Of a DNA stretch of 64,000 bases, positions 24,396 to 32,462 are shown piece by piece. Source of the DNA: Mycolicibacterium komanii (GTDB lineage: Bacteria; Actinomycetota; Actinomycetes; Mycobacteriales; Mycobacteriaceae); the NCBI RefSeq assembly GCF_001050035.1, contig NZ_CVTA01000014.1, positions 16,902 to 80,901 of the forward strand, written 5' to 3'. Positions within the stretch are counted from its first letter, which is position 1; every line of letters begins with the position of its first letter. The notes below the pieces were generated by a model, which was not told the origin of the DNA, searched no databases, and saw nothing but the letters and a program-made list of their open reading frames with translations. The translations under genes and the position numbers were made by a program.

Positions 24396-25211
24396 TCAGA
24401 CCTTGTTGAGCAGGCCAGCGTCGACGGGCACGACGGTGCCGGTGACATAGCGCGCGTCGTCGGAGGCGAGCCAGGCGACGGCGTTGGCTATATCGCGTGC
24501 CTCGACGTAATCGACCGGGATGGCGTTCTCGAGCGATCGCGCGATGGCGGGCTCGTATTTCTTGAGCATGCTGAGGTCGCCGTTGTTGGCCATGGGCGTC
24601 GCCACCGTCGTCGGCGCCACGGTGTTGACCCGAATATAGTGCGGGGCAAGGTAGTTGGCGTAGGCGCGCATGAGGCCGACGACGCCGTGCTTGGCGGCGG
24701 TGTAGGCGATCATCCCGCCGGATACGACGGGGGTGCCGATCAGTCCGCCGGTCGAGCTCGTCAGGATGATCGAGCCGCCGCGGTCTTGCTTGAGCAGCGT
24801 CGGGACGGCGACCCGCAGCGTATTCCACACGCCTTTCAGGTTGACGTTGATGACGTCTTCCCATTGCTCGTCGTCGGTGGTGGCACCGCCCGGGCCGATC
24901 CCGGCGTTGGCGGCGACGATGTCGACGCCGCCGAGTTCGGCGGTCCCGTCATCGAACGCCTTCTGCAGCGCGGCGACATCGCTGACGTCGGCCTCGCGGG
25001 CCACGATGCGCCGACCGAGCGACTCGACCTGCCGCACGGTCTCGTTCAGGTCTTCGGGCGTCGACATCTTGTATGCCACCGTGCTGTATTGCGTGCACAC
25101 GTCGATAGCGATGACGTCGGCGCCCTCCTCCGCGAGCCGGACCGCATGCGCGCGACCCTGGCCTCGCGCGGCCCCGGTGATGAAGGCGACCTTGCCCTCA
25201 AGCTTGCCCAT
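24396..25211 (-). CDS. Mycofactocin-coupled SDR-family dehydrogenase
   Basis: 271 residues. The N-terminus VAFITGAARGQGRAHAVRLA and the following IAIDVC belong to the mycofactocin-coupled SDR family (carveol-dehydrogenase-like), which keeps a tightly bound nicotinamide and passes electrons to the redox cofactor mycofactocin. It has the family's insert after the second strand (TQYSTVAYKMSTPEDL), ANAGIG, the Ser in LTSSTGG, and YTAAKHG. It oxidises an alcohol, possibly a terpenoid or sterol. IclR is encoded 83 bases downstream and probably senses the substrate. Confidence 0.88.
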   Translation of the reverse strand: MGKLEGKVAFITGAARGQGRAHAVRLAEEGADVIAIDVCTQYSTVAYKMSTPEDLNETVRQVESLGRRIVAREADVSDVAALQKAFDDGTAELGGVDIVAANAGIGPGGATTDDEQWEDVINVNLKGVWNTLRVAVPTLLKQDRGGSIILTSSTGGLIGTPVVSGGMIAYTAAKHGVVGLMRAYANYLAPHYIRVNTVAPTTVATPMANNGDLSMLKKYEPAIARSLENAIPVDYVEARDIANAVAWLASDDARYVTGTVVPVDAGLLNKV

Positions 25212-25319
25212 GGCTACTCCTGTTCAGATGGGTGACGTCGAGGCGTGCGCCTCAGGTGGTTTCGATGGTTCGGGCAGTGCCGATTCCCGCTGCGAGCGGG
25301 CGGCGGAGACTCACGGCGC

Positions 25320-25344
25320 TAAGTTTGAGCGACCGCCCAACTTA
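25320..25344. promoter_or_regulatory. Candidate operator upstream of mycofactocin-coupled dehydrogenase
   Basis: TAAGTT (25320-25325) and AACTTA (25339-25344) are perfect arms with a 13-base spacer, about 109 bases before the dehydrogenase start. An AGCGACC/GGTCGCT pair partly overlaps the same stretch. The 25-base span equals that of the IclR-proximal dyad, so the same regulator might bind both, though the arm sequences differ. Confidence 0.35.
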
Positions 25345-25368
25345 TTGCAAGGGTCTGCGCTGGTCGCT

Positions 25369-25893
25369 TCAGAAGAGGCTGTAGGCCTCGCGCGACATCG
25401 AGAAGCCGTGGCCGGAGGTGGCATCACGGCACGTTAATTCCATCTCTGCGCTCTCGCATCGGATAGCTCCAGCCGTGATCGCCTGGCCATAGGCCAACGG
25501 TTCGCCCGCACCCGCGTACGGGGGAAGAACGCGGGCGGTGTCTCCTGCACAGACGAACTGCGCCGATCCGCCGGTCTCCAGTGAGATGCCTTGTCCGAAG
25601 TCGAGTGTGCAGTCGACGGGCCGGGGCGGTGGCGACCAGGTTCGTTGATCGATGTCACATCGGACGCTCTTGGGGCTGATCTGGCAGCCGATATTGCCGG
25701 TCGGCGAGTGAAATGCAGTGTGTTCGTGGACCTCTCGATCTGCCGGCTCGGCTGCGATCTCCTTGCGGAGGGACGACTGTGACGTCGGCGTGTCCTGTCC
25801 GGTTGCGGACGGGACGCTCCCGGACTGAGTTTCGGGCGAGTTACCGCATCCGGCGAGGACGACCAAGGCGACCAGTGCGGCGACGGTATTCAT
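25369..25893 (-). CDS. Putative lipoprotein, DUF6636-like
   Basis: 174 residues from ATG 25893. The N-terminus MNTVAALVALVVLAGC is a lipoprotein signal with lipobox LAGC, so Cys16 should be lipid-modified and the protein anchored outside the membrane. A Ser/Thr/Gln-rich linker leads to a domain with FHSPTGNIGCQI and five further cysteines in pairs (SVRCDI, PVDCTL, FVCAGD, AIRCES, LTCRD), as in small exported actinobacterial proteins of the DUF6636 type. A start 15 codons upstream is possible but would put charged residues before the signal. Function unknown. Confidence 0.72.
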   Translation of the reverse strand: MNTVAALVALVVLAGCGNSPETQSGSVPSATGQDTPTSQSSLRKEIAAEPADREVHEHTAFHSPTGNIGCQISPKSVRCDIDQRTWSPPPRPVDCTLDFGQGISLETGGSAQFVCAGDTARVLPPYAGAGEPLAYGQAITAGAIRCESAEMELTCRDATSGHGFSMSREAYSLF

Positions 25894-26147
25894 CGTGCGG
25901 GCCGTCGACTGGCTCCGGCGGCAGGTCGCATGCAGCATTGACGTTCTCCTGTGTCCGGTACCTCAGCGCATTCGCGTCTCATTCTCTCGTGCAACCGGCG
26001 TGGTGCACAGACCATAGGCACGGCACGGTGGCCGGTACCGCAGCGACCAGTGCGGAGATCGGCGAATTCTCCCCATTGCCAGCGTCTTCGGTCGCCACGC
26101 TGGTGAGGCGACGCGTCGCGGTTCCTTCGACCCACCCCCATGTGAGT

Positions 26148-26972
26148 ATGGTGGCGGCCGTGCCTGCGCCACGCCTGAGCGGGGCCGGGCGACCACCCCT
26201 GGCAGTGCGGCTGACGGTGGTGTTCGTCGGAGTCACCGCAATCTGGATTTTGCTGTCCGCGGGAGTTGCAGCGGTCATGGGTGGGGACTACTCCCGCCCC
26301 GCCCACGTCGTTCGCGCTGTCGCAGCGACAGCGCTGACAGTTCCGTTGATCCTGGCGGCACGCCGACTGCTCGATCGTGCATCGTTCTCCGGCCTCGGGC
26401 TCACTCCCCTGCGCGTGGGATGGCGGCCGTTGCTGGCCGGAGTTCTGTGTTGGGCCATCCCGGCCGCCGTCGCCGGATCGGTCGTCGTCGGGCAGGGGTG
26501 GGCCGCACTGACCGTGACCGAGCCGGTTGGCAGCCTGGTCGGCGGGCTGGCCGCGGTGACCGCACTGGTGTTTCTATACGAGGCACTGCCGGAAGAACTG
26601 GTCTTCCGCGGCTACTTCTACGCCAACCTCGCCGAGCGCTGGTCGCCGACAGTGACCGTATTGGCCCAGGCCGCACTGTTCACATTGTGGGCTGTCGTGA
26701 TCGGAGCGGCCGCTTCGATTGACCGCGTTGTGCTTCTGTTCACCTTCGGGTGTGCGCTTGGCCTTCTCCGGACCGTTGCCGGAAACTTGTGGAGCACCAT
26801 CGGTTTTCACTGGGCCTTTCAGGTGACCGCCCAATACCTGGGTCCGAGTTGGGACGCCGTCGCGCTCGATGATCCTGCACTCGCGTTCGGGGTGGCGATC
26901 AGCATCCTTCCCTTCGCGGTGACACTGCCGGTTGCGGCGGTGCTCGCGCGCCGCCGCACGACGAATTCCTAG
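26148..26972 (+). CDS. CPBP-family intramembrane protease homologue
   Basis: About 274 residues with 7-8 membrane helices. The core motif EALPEELVFRGYFY is the EExxxR motif of CPBP (Abi/Rce1-like) proteases. The expected second motif FxxxH reads FTLWA and the last HxxxN/B reads HWAFQ, so a metal-binding His and an Asn appear replaced. It may be inactive as a protease or use other residues. ATG 26148 is chosen as the first good start; GTG 26151 and 26160 are alternatives. It stands alone, with the lipoprotein gene divergent upstream. Confidence 0.78.
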   Translation: MVAAVPAPRLSGAGRPPLAVRLTVVFVGVTAIWILLSAGVAAVMGGDYSRPAHVVRAVAATALTVPLILAARRLLDRASFSGLGLTPLRVGWRPLLAGVLCWAIPAAVAGSVVVGQGWAALTVTEPVGSLVGGLAAVTALVFLYEALPEELVFRGYFYANLAERWSPTVTVLAQAALFTLWAVVIGAAASIDRVVLLFTFGCALGLLRTVAGNLWSTIGFHWAFQVTAQYLGPSWDAVALDDPALAFGVAISILPFAVTLPVAAVLARRRTTNS

Positions 26973-27078
26973 CGCGACGCGGCGAAGACTGACAAGGCTC
27001 ACCTGGCGGCGCCAATTTCGCAGCCCCTATCACTGGGCCGACCGTCGACCGAACCTCTTACGCCCTTCGCGCTCAACG

Positions 27079-27084
27079 TATCGT
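27079..27084 (+). promoter_or_regulatory. Candidate -10 box, leaderless promoter of SDR gene
   Basis: TATCGT (TANNNT) lies 7 bases before GTG 27092, with no ribosome-binding site. This spacing argues for GTG 27092 over the GTG two codons upstream, which would lie only 1 base after the box. Confidence 0.4.
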
Positions 27085-27091
27085 CGTGGCC

Positions 27092-27919
27092 GTGGGCAAG
27101 ACGATCGTCATCACGGGCGCGAGCGACGGCGTCGGACGCGCTGCGGCCCGGGCGCTGGCCTCTCTCGGACACAGGGCGGTCATCGTCGGTCGGTCCCAGG
27201 ACAAGACCGCGGCGGTAGCGGCCGAAGTCGGAGCACCGCATCACTGCTGTGATTTCGACAGCCTGGACGACGTCCGCAGTTTGGCGGCAGAGCTTCTGAA
27301 CCGCTACGACACGATCGACGTGCTGTGTAACAACGCCGGACTCCAACTCAGTGGGGCGCGTCAGCTGACCCGCGATGGTCACGAGCGCACTCTGCAGGTG
27401 AATCACTTGGCGCCCGTTCTGCTCACACGACTTCTCCTGGATCGTTTGATCGAATCCAAGGCGGCGGTGATCGCCACATCGAGCAGCGCCGCGCGTATGG
27501 TGAAGCTGCACATCGATGATCTCAACGGTGAGACGCGGTTTCGCGCACTGCACGCTTATTCGGAAACCAAACTCGCCAATGTGTTGTTCACCCGCGAACT
27601 TCACCGCCGGTATCGATCGGCCGGGCTCGCGGCTGCCTCCTTCGAGCCGGGATCGGTGGCGTCCAACTTCGCCAACGATTCGACGGCGGTCATGCGCGCC
27701 GTCTTCCACTCGCCCCTGAGGAAACTGTTGCGCACCCCCGAGCAGGGCGCGGACACCCTCGTATGGTTGGCGGATTCAGTCCCAGGTGTCGACTGGCCCT
27801 CCGGTGAGCACTTCCGCAAGAGGAGAGTCGCGAAGACGCACCGCGCCGCCGACGACGTGGAGCTGCGAAAGGTCCTGTGGCAGCGCACCGATGACATGTT
27901 GGATTGGCGGGAGCGGTAG
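27092..27919 (+). CDS. Short-chain dehydrogenase, retinol-dehydrogenase-like
   Basis: 275 residues. Motifs: ITGASDGVGRAAARALASLG, CNNAGLQ, the Ser in ATSSSAARM, YSETKLANVLF and FEPGSVASNF. The YSETKLAN form is typical of the retinol-dehydrogenase/WW-oxidoreductase branch of SDRs. GTG 27092 is taken as start because a TATCGT box precedes it by 7 bases; GTG 27086 is the alternative. It converges on dnaB with 33 bases between and shares a dyad with it. Substrate unknown. Confidence 0.85.
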   Translation: MGKTIVITGASDGVGRAAARALASLGHRAVIVGRSQDKTAAVAAEVGAPHHCCDFDSLDDVRSLAAELLNRYDTIDVLCNNAGLQLSGARQLTRDGHERTLQVNHLAPVLLTRLLLDRLIESKAAVIATSSSAARMVKLHIDDLNGETRFRALHAYSETKLANVLFTRELHRRYRSAGLAAASFEPGSVASNFANDSTAVMRAVFHSPLRKLLRTPEQGADTLVWLADSVPGVDWPSGEHFRKRRVAKTHRAADDVELRKVLWQRTDDMLDWRER

Positions 27920-27960
27920 CGAGCGTACGTGAGGTGGTGTTGACCGCTGTCGCTACTGCT
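27912..27960. terminator. Candidate bidirectional terminator between SDR and dnaB
   Basis: AGCGGTAGCGA (27912-27922) and TCGCTACTGCT (27950-27960) pair at 10 of 11 positions across a 27-base loop. Each arm overlaps one of the two converging stop codons. Neither side has a T-run, which is common in mycobacterial terminators. Confidence 0.35.
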
Positions 27961-30610
27961 TGGCCATATTCGCGAAGCGACTCAAATGCAGTTGGTGCGC
28001 AACGGTAATCGTCTTCGTCGGACCGTTACGGTGCTTGCCCAAAATCAGGTCGGCCTCGCCGCCACGTGGGTCGTCGCGCTCGAACGCGTCCGGCCGGTGC
28101 AGCAGGATCACCATGTCAGCATCTTGTTCGAGGCTGTTATGAACTGAAATTCCTTGTGCCACAAAGCAGTTCGTGCCAGGAACGGTGCCGTCGTATACGT
28201 CTTGATAGCCAATGCTCGTTATTTCGAGGATTGCGTCCCAGTGAACATCATTCGTGGCGAGATCATGAAGTTCGCGATCCTCGAGGGCCGCGGCTGCACT
28301 GTGCAGACGGTTACGGCTTGGAGGCGCCTTGAGCAGCGGCGCAGAAGAAATCGCTAACCCGGAGGCCGCCGCAAATTCGGCCTTCGACATTTGCGTTTCC
28401 GCTAGAGAGCGCTTGACCCGGTCCCACACCTCGACCGGGACAGTGTCCCTGCCCGCGCGCCGCCCGCGCATAGCCAGATTGTCGAGAACTTCCTTTGCTT
28501 TCACGCCTCGGCTGCCGTGCACGCCCACCTTGGTCAGGAATACCTTCTGGTTGTCGAGCCATTCGACGTATAGGAACCAGCAGTCACGGTAGCCCGCCTT
28601 ACGAGTCCTTGCGATCCGGCTCTGGACACCTAGCCGCAAAAGTAACTGGCGCACATCATCAACGAGTCGTCGGCTTGTCGACGCGTAATAGATGCGACCA
28701 TCTTTCTGCTTCTCGTTCCAACGCACTGACCCGTCCGTCGCCCACAGGTGCCGTAGGAACAACGCAATCTGATCGTTCGGCAGCGCGAAAACCTCAGCGG
28801 GAACGAATTTTTCGTAGCTACGCTTCCCGAACAGCCCCAACTTATCCAGCCATGCGGCAATCGGATTTCGCTTACCGCGAGCCAAGCGGTACGGAGCCGG
28901 CAACCGTAACGTCGTTACACGGGCCGCAGCGTACTCGTCACGCACGGCCGTCACACCGAAGTGTGCGGCCGCCTCAGCAACGGCATGAAGGTTCCACTCG
29001 TCGATGCTCGCGTAGCGGATCGGCTGACGCTTCACGCAGGAGCCGTCGCCGATCATGTGCGCCAGCAGGATGATCTCGGATTCGTCCATCCGCTCCGTGT
29101 GCACCGGTTCCGGAACTCGCCGCGGCACTGCCACCCGGTCGCCGACCTTCAACTCGCCCAACGGGGTCCATCCGTCGAGTGTCATGAACGGGTGATTGGC
29201 GGTCGCCTCGACCTCGCGGCCTGACGCCAACCGAACCTTGAAGACTTCCTTGTGCCCGCTGTAGAACACGTTAGTCATCGGCCGCGCGACCATCCGCTTG
29301 CGCTCGTCCATGGACCACACCAGCGGCCGCTCCCCGGTGCGCATCAACTCACCGAAGGTCACCTCAGCACCGGTGTCCGCCCGCAGGATTCGCGTATTCG
29401 CCGTCAGGCAGCCTGACTCGCGAAGGTCCGACACCATCGGCTTCTTGTCCGTCCGTTGCTCAGGACCGCGGTTCAGCTGGCTGATCGCCACCACCGGAAC
29501 ATCGAGTTCCTTGGCCATCAGCTTGAGGCTTCGCGAGAAGTCCGACACTTCCTGCTGCCGAGACTCGTACTTCTTGCCCGACGTCATCAGCTGCATGTAG
29601 TCGACGACGATCAACCGCAAGCCGGCCTTCTGACTCAGCCGACGCGCCTTGGCGCGGATCTCCATCATCGTCAGGTTCGGCGAATCGTCGATGAACAACG
29701 GCGCTTCGCTGATCTCGCTCATCCGGCGCGCTAACCGCGTCCAGTCGTCGTCGCTCATGCGGCCCGACCGCATGTCCGCCAGCTTGATCTTCGCCTCGGC
29801 CGACAACAGGCGCATCACGATCTCGGACTTGCTCATCTCCAGCGAGAAGATGACGCTCGGCATCTGGTGCTTGATCGAGCATGACCGCATGAAATCCAGT
29901 CCAAGCGTCGATTTGCCAACGCCGGGCCTCGCCGCGATGATGATCATCTGGCCCGGGTGCAGGCCGTTGGTCACCTCGTCGAGTTCGACGAAACCCGTTG
30001 GCACACCGCGCGCGATGCCGCCCTGCGACGCGATCGCGTCGATCTCGTCCATTGTCGGCTGCAGCAGTTCTTCCAGCGGAACGAAGTCCTCGGCCGTGCG
30101 CCGCTCGGTGACGTCGTAGATCTCCGACTGTGCGCGGTCGACGATCTCGTTGACGTCCGCGCCCTCAGCGCCCGCGTAGCCGTACTGCACGACGCGGGTG
30201 CCCGCCTCGACCAACCGTCGCAGCAGCGCCTTCTCCGCGACGATGCCCGCATAGAAACCGGCGTTCGCGGCCGTCGGCACCGTGGAGATCAGCGTGTGGA
30301 GGTACGGCGCCCCGCCGATGCGGCGCAGCAGCCCGCGCCGGTCCAGCTCGGCGGCCACGGTCACCGCGTCGGCCGGCTCTCCGCGGCCGTAGAGATCGAG
30401 GATCGCGTCGTAGACGTTCTGGTGGGCCGGACGATAGAAGTCGCCGGGGCGCAGCTTCTCGAGCACGTCGGCGATGGCGTCCTTGCTCAACAGCATCCCG
30501 CCGAGCACAGCCTGCTCCGCGGCCTGGTCCTGGGGAGGTTGGCGTCCGAAGTCCTCACTCGGCGGCGGCGTATCCATCCCCGGATGGCCTAGGTCGTCTA
30601 CGACGGCCAC
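27953..30610 (-). CDS. dnaB: Replicative DNA helicase DnaB, intein-containing
   Basis: 885 residues before splicing; about 460 after. The hexameric 5'-3' helicase of the replication fork. The N-terminal primase-binding domain is about 25-170. The RecA-like domain has Walker A ARPGVGKST near 228-235 and Walker B LIVVDYMQLM near 335. An intein interrupts the protein between RESG and SLEQDAD (the dnaB-b position). The short C-extein of 60 residues ends LHLSRFANMAKQ. GTG 30610 is chosen to match the M. tuberculosis start (MAVVDDL), with GTGAGG about 6 bases upstream. A LexA-like palindrome lies 24 bases before the start. Single gene, converging on an SDR gene. Confidence 0.97.
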   Translation of the reverse strand: MAVVDDLGHPGMDTPPPSEDFGRQPPQDQAAEQAVLGGMLLSKDAIADVLEKLRPGDFYRPAHQNVYDAILDLYGRGEPADAVTVAAELDRRGLLRRIGGAPYLHTLISTVPTAANAGFYAGIVAEKALLRRLVEAGTRVVQYGYAGAEGADVNEIVDRAQSEIYDVTERRTAEDFVPLEELLQPTMDEIDAIASQGGIARGVPTGFVELDEVTNGLHPGQMIIIAARPGVGKSTLGLDFMRSCSIKHQMPSVIFSLEMSKSEIVMRLLSAEAKIKLADMRSGRMSDDDWTRLARRMSEISEAPLFIDDSPNLTMMEIRAKARRLSQKAGLRLIVVDYMQLMTSGKKYESRQQEVSDFSRSLKLMAKELDVPVVAISQLNRGPEQRTDKKPMVSDLRESGCLTANTRILRADTGAEVTFGELMRTGERPLVWSMDERKRMVARPMTNVFYSGHKEVFKVRLASGREVEATANHPFMTLDGWTPLGELKVGDRVAVPRRVPEPVHTERMDESEIILLAHMIGDGSCVKRQPIRYASIDEWNLHAVAEAAAHFGVTAVRDEYAAARVTTLRLPAPYRLARGKRNPIAAWLDKLGLFGKRSYEKFVPAEVFALPNDQIALFLRHLWATDGSVRWNEKQKDGRIYYASTSRRLVDDVRQLLLRLGVQSRIARTRKAGYRDCWFLYVEWLDNQKVFLTKVGVHGSRGVKAKEVLDNLAMRGRRAGRDTVPVEVWDRVKRSLAETQMSKAEFAAASGLAISSAPLLKAPPSRNRLHSAAAALEDRELHDLATNDVHWDAILEITSIGYQDVYDGTVPGTNCFVAQGISVHNSLEQDADMVILLHRPDAFERDDPRGGEADLILGKHRNGPTKTITVAHQLHLSRFANMAKQ
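28136..29410 (-). mobile_element. DnaB intein with LAGLIDADG endonuclease domain
   Basis: 425 residues in frame within dnaB, from Cys (CLTANTRIL) to Asn (GISVHN), followed by Ser of the C-extein. This is a class 1 set of splice residues: Cys1, block B TANH, penultimate His, terminal Asn, Ser+1. The two endonuclease motifs read LLAHMIGDGS and LFLRHLWATDGS, each with its Asp, so the homing endonuclease may be active. In block F, where the M. tuberculosis intein as I recall has HNFVAN, this one has NCFVAQ, losing the block F His. The P-loop (dnaB-a) site carries no intein. Confidence 0.95.
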
Positions 30611-30633
30611 GAAGCGCCTCACCCCCTATTCGT

Positions 30634-30653
30634 TATCGAACGTACATTCGATA
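30634..30653. promoter_or_regulatory. LexA-like SOS box upstream of dnaB
   Basis: TATCGAA-CGTACA-TTCGATA is a perfect 7+7 dyad. Its core, TCGAAC-GTAC-ATTCGA, matches the mycobacterial LexA consensus TCGAAC-N4-GTTCGA at 11 of 12 positions. It lies 24 bases before the dnaB start and downstream of a TTGACT -35-like hexamer, so bound LexA would cover the -10 region. Confidence 0.55.
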
Positions 30654-30775
30654 CCCAGTTGTCGCGACTATAAGTCAAGCCGCTGACAAACCGCTTCTCG
30701 GCGCCTGACCCGTCCCGCCGACGGCTTACGCTAGACGTTGCTGGCGGGGGCGCAACCCGGTCCTGTTCATAGACC

Positions 30776-30904
30776 TGTGGATGGAGTGTGGATAGGTCTG
30801 GACAGCCATGTTGAGTCGTTGGGGAGAACCTGTTAATTAACCACTTCGTTCACTGCATCTGCGCAGATAGCCGCACCATAAACCGTCAGTGATGTTGTGG
30901 ATGA
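30776..30904. promoter_or_regulatory. Cluster of three DnaA-box-like motifs
   Basis: TGTGGATGG (30776-30784), TGTGGATAG (30787-30795) and TGTGGATGA (30896-30904) all read in the same direction. On the other strand the middle one is CTATCCACA, one base from the TTATCCACA DnaA box; the others match at 7 of 9. They may allow DnaA control of dnaB or be chance. Confidence 0.35.
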
Positions 30905-31036
30905 CAAATGCCTCGGCGTGTCGTGCCGGGTTGCCGACTCGGGCGTGTTGTATTGCGCCCAGGGGCCATGCAGGTTAACGGCGGGTTATCTTCGCTACGG
31001 GGATAAGCGGCGCGATGTTCGCCAGCGCGCACAGCA

Positions 31037-31075
31037 ACGGCCGGGTGAAGATCGTTCCCGACTTCACCCGGCCGT
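31037..31075 (-). terminator. Terminator of the rpsF-ssb-rpsR-rplI operon
   Basis: ACGGCCGGGTGAAG (31037-31050) and CTTCACCCGGCCGT (31062-31075) form a perfect 14-base-pair stem with an 11-base loop, 14 bases past the rplI stop on the minus strand. No T-run follows, as in many mycobacterial terminators. Confidence 0.75.
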
Positions 31076-31089
31076 ATTTGACGCTGTAG

Positions 31090-31548
31090 TTACTTTGCGG
31101 CGACGACTTCCAGCGAAACCGTTGCGGCGATCTCCGGATGGAGCCGAACCGCGATCGGATGCGTGCCGGTCGTCTTGATGTGCGCCTTCGGCAACTGGAC
31201 GGTGCGCTTGTCCAGGTTCGGGCCACCGGCACTCTTGATGGCTGCAACCACGTCGGCCGTTGTCACCGAGCCGAACAGCTTTCCGCTGTCGGCCGCGGCC
31301 TTCACGGCAACCTGGACCGAGTCGAGGTTCTCGATCGCGGTCTTGAGCTCGACGGCATGCTCGCGGCCCTGGATGGCCTTCTGCTCGCGGGCGCGACGAA
31401 TCTCTTCGGCCTGGCGTTCCGCGCCGCGGGACGCGACCACGGCCAAATGCCGAGGCACCAGGTAGTTACGGGCGTAGCCGTCCTTGACCTCGACGATGTC
31501 GCCCTGCTCGCCGAGATGTTCGACGTCGGCGGTGAGAATCAGTTTCAT
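31090..31548 (-). CDS. rplI: 50S ribosomal protein L9
   Basis: 152 residues. The N-terminal rRNA-binding domain [20 protein letters not shown], then [14 protein letters not shown], is the L9 signature. A long helix (about 40-75) links to the C-terminal domain with [11 protein letters not shown] and [16 protein letters not shown] 31548 matches the L9 start; the upstream extension overlaps rpsR. Last gene of the rpsF operon, 13 bases after rpsR and ahead of a strong hairpin terminator. Confidence 0.97.
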   Translation of the reverse strand: MKLILTADVEHLGEQGDIVEVKDGYARNYLVPRHLAVVASRGAERQAEEIRRAREQKAIQGREHAVELKTAIENLDSVQVAVKAAADSGKLFGSVTTADVVAAIKSAGGPNLDKRTVQLPKAHIKTTGTHPIAVRLHPEIAATVSLEVVAAK

Positions 31549-31561
31549 TTTCCCGTCCTCC

Positions 31562-31816
31562 CTATCGCGTCGACGAGGTGAACGGGAGCAGCGCAACCTC
31601 ACGCGCGTTCTTCACGGCGATCGCGATATCACGCTGGTGCTGAACGCAGTTGCCGGTGACGCGGCGGGCACGGATCTTGCCGCGCTCGCTGATGTACGTG
31701 CGCAGCAGCGCCGTGTCCTTGTAATCGATGGCCTGCCCCTTCTTGGAGCAGAACACGCACTTGCGGGTCTTGACCGGCTTCTCGGGAGCCGGCCGACGCT
31801 TGGTGGCCTTGGCCAT
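31562..31816 (-). CDS. rpsR: 30S ribosomal protein S18, zinc-binding form
   Basis: 84 residues. [16 protein letters not shown] and the later [10 protein letters not shown] give a C-x2-C ... C-x2-H set, the zinc-binding (C+) form of S18. Mycobacteria also have a cysteine-free S18 elsewhere, induced under zinc limitation, so this is the copy used in zinc-rich conditions. It sits between ssb and rplI in the usual operon order, 41 bases after ssb. Confidence 0.96.
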   Translation of the reverse strand: MAKATKRRPAPEKPVKTRKCVFCSKKGQAIDYKDTALLRTYISERGKIRARRVTGNCVQHQRDIAIAVKNAREVALLPFTSSTR

Positions 31817-31857
31817 GTGTCTTTCTCTTTCTTGCTACTTCGGTGATCGGTTGTGGA

Positions 31858-32370
31858 TCAGAAGGGTGGCTCGTCGTCGGCTCCGGAGAACGAGCCCGAT
31901 GCCGGGGCGCTGCCCCACGGGTCGTCCTTCGGCTGCTCGGCGGGGCGCGAACCGCCACCGCCACCGCCGCCTCCGCCGCCGAAACCACCACCGCCGCCGC
32001 CGCTGCGGCTGGCCTTGTTCACCTTGGCGGTCGCGTACCGCAGCGACGGGCCGATCTCATCGACCTCGAGCTCGACCACGGTGCGCTTCTCGCCCTCGCG
32101 GGTTTCGAACGAACGCTGCTTGAGCCTGCCCTGCACGATCACCCGCGAACCGCGAGTGAGGCTTTCGGCCACGTTCTCGGCGGCCTCGCGCCAGATGTTG
32201 CAGCGCAGGAACAATGCCTCGCCGTCTTTCCACTCGCCGGTCTGGCGGTCGTAGATGCGCGGTGTCGACGCCACGGTGAAGTTGGCGACGGCCGCACCCG
32301 ACGGCGTGAAGCGCAGTTCGGGATCGGCGGTCAGGTTTCCGACGACGGTGATGATGGTGTCACCAGCCAC
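31858..32370 (-). CDS. ssb: Single-stranded DNA-binding protein
   Basis: 170 residues. The OB fold (1-115) begins [21 protein letters not shown] and includes [18 protein letters not shown] and [16 protein letters not shown] Gly-rich low-complexity linker (about 122-142) leads to the acidic tail ADDEPPF that docks repair and replication partners. GTG 32370 has AGGAGG a few bases upstream. Second gene of the rpsF operon; encoded beside rpsF and rpsR as in most bacteria. Confidence 0.97.
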   Translation of the reverse strand: MAGDTIITVVGNLTADPELRFTPSGAAVANFTVASTPRIYDRQTGEWKDGEALFLRCNIWREAAENVAESLTRGSRVIVQGRLKQRSFETREGEKRTVVELEVDEIGPSLRYATAKVNKASRSGGGGGGFGGGGGGGGGGSRPAEQPKDDPWGSAPASGSFSGADDEPPF

Positions 32371-32462
32371 GATGTCCTCCTGGGATTGGCGGTGTAAGTC
32401 TTGGGAGCGGTCGCAGGCGAGCCTACGGAAGCGCTCCGACGCTTACAGCCTGTTCTTCGGGA

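Larger units (their letters stand above)
30611..31036. other. Long dnaB-rplI intergenic region
   Basis: This stretch of more than 400 bases has no convincing gene; the short frames in it lack coding character. Seen from the dnaB side it holds a LexA-like palindrome (30634-30653), a TTGACT -35-like hexamer on the minus strand (30673-30678), three TGTGGAT motifs (30776, 30787, 30896), and a perfect AT-rich palindrome GTTAATTAAC (30832-30841). From about 30910 to the terminator I see nothing else. M. tuberculosis has a small gene (Rv0057) about here; I find no counterpart. Confidence 0.6.

Noticed and set aside
23473..24864. 463-codon version of the IclR protein
   Set aside because: The first 184 residues are Arg-rich shadow of the dehydrogenase; the IclR domain starts after ATG 24312.
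30611..31036. Replication origin
   Set aside because: Three DnaA-like motifs are too few, and dnaA, dnaN and rpmH are absent; oriC should lie beyond the mutT4 side of the window.
30897..31178. 93-codon plus-strand frame between dnaB and rplI
   Set aside because: It runs through the rplI terminator and into rplI, has no recognisable domain and no ribosome site.
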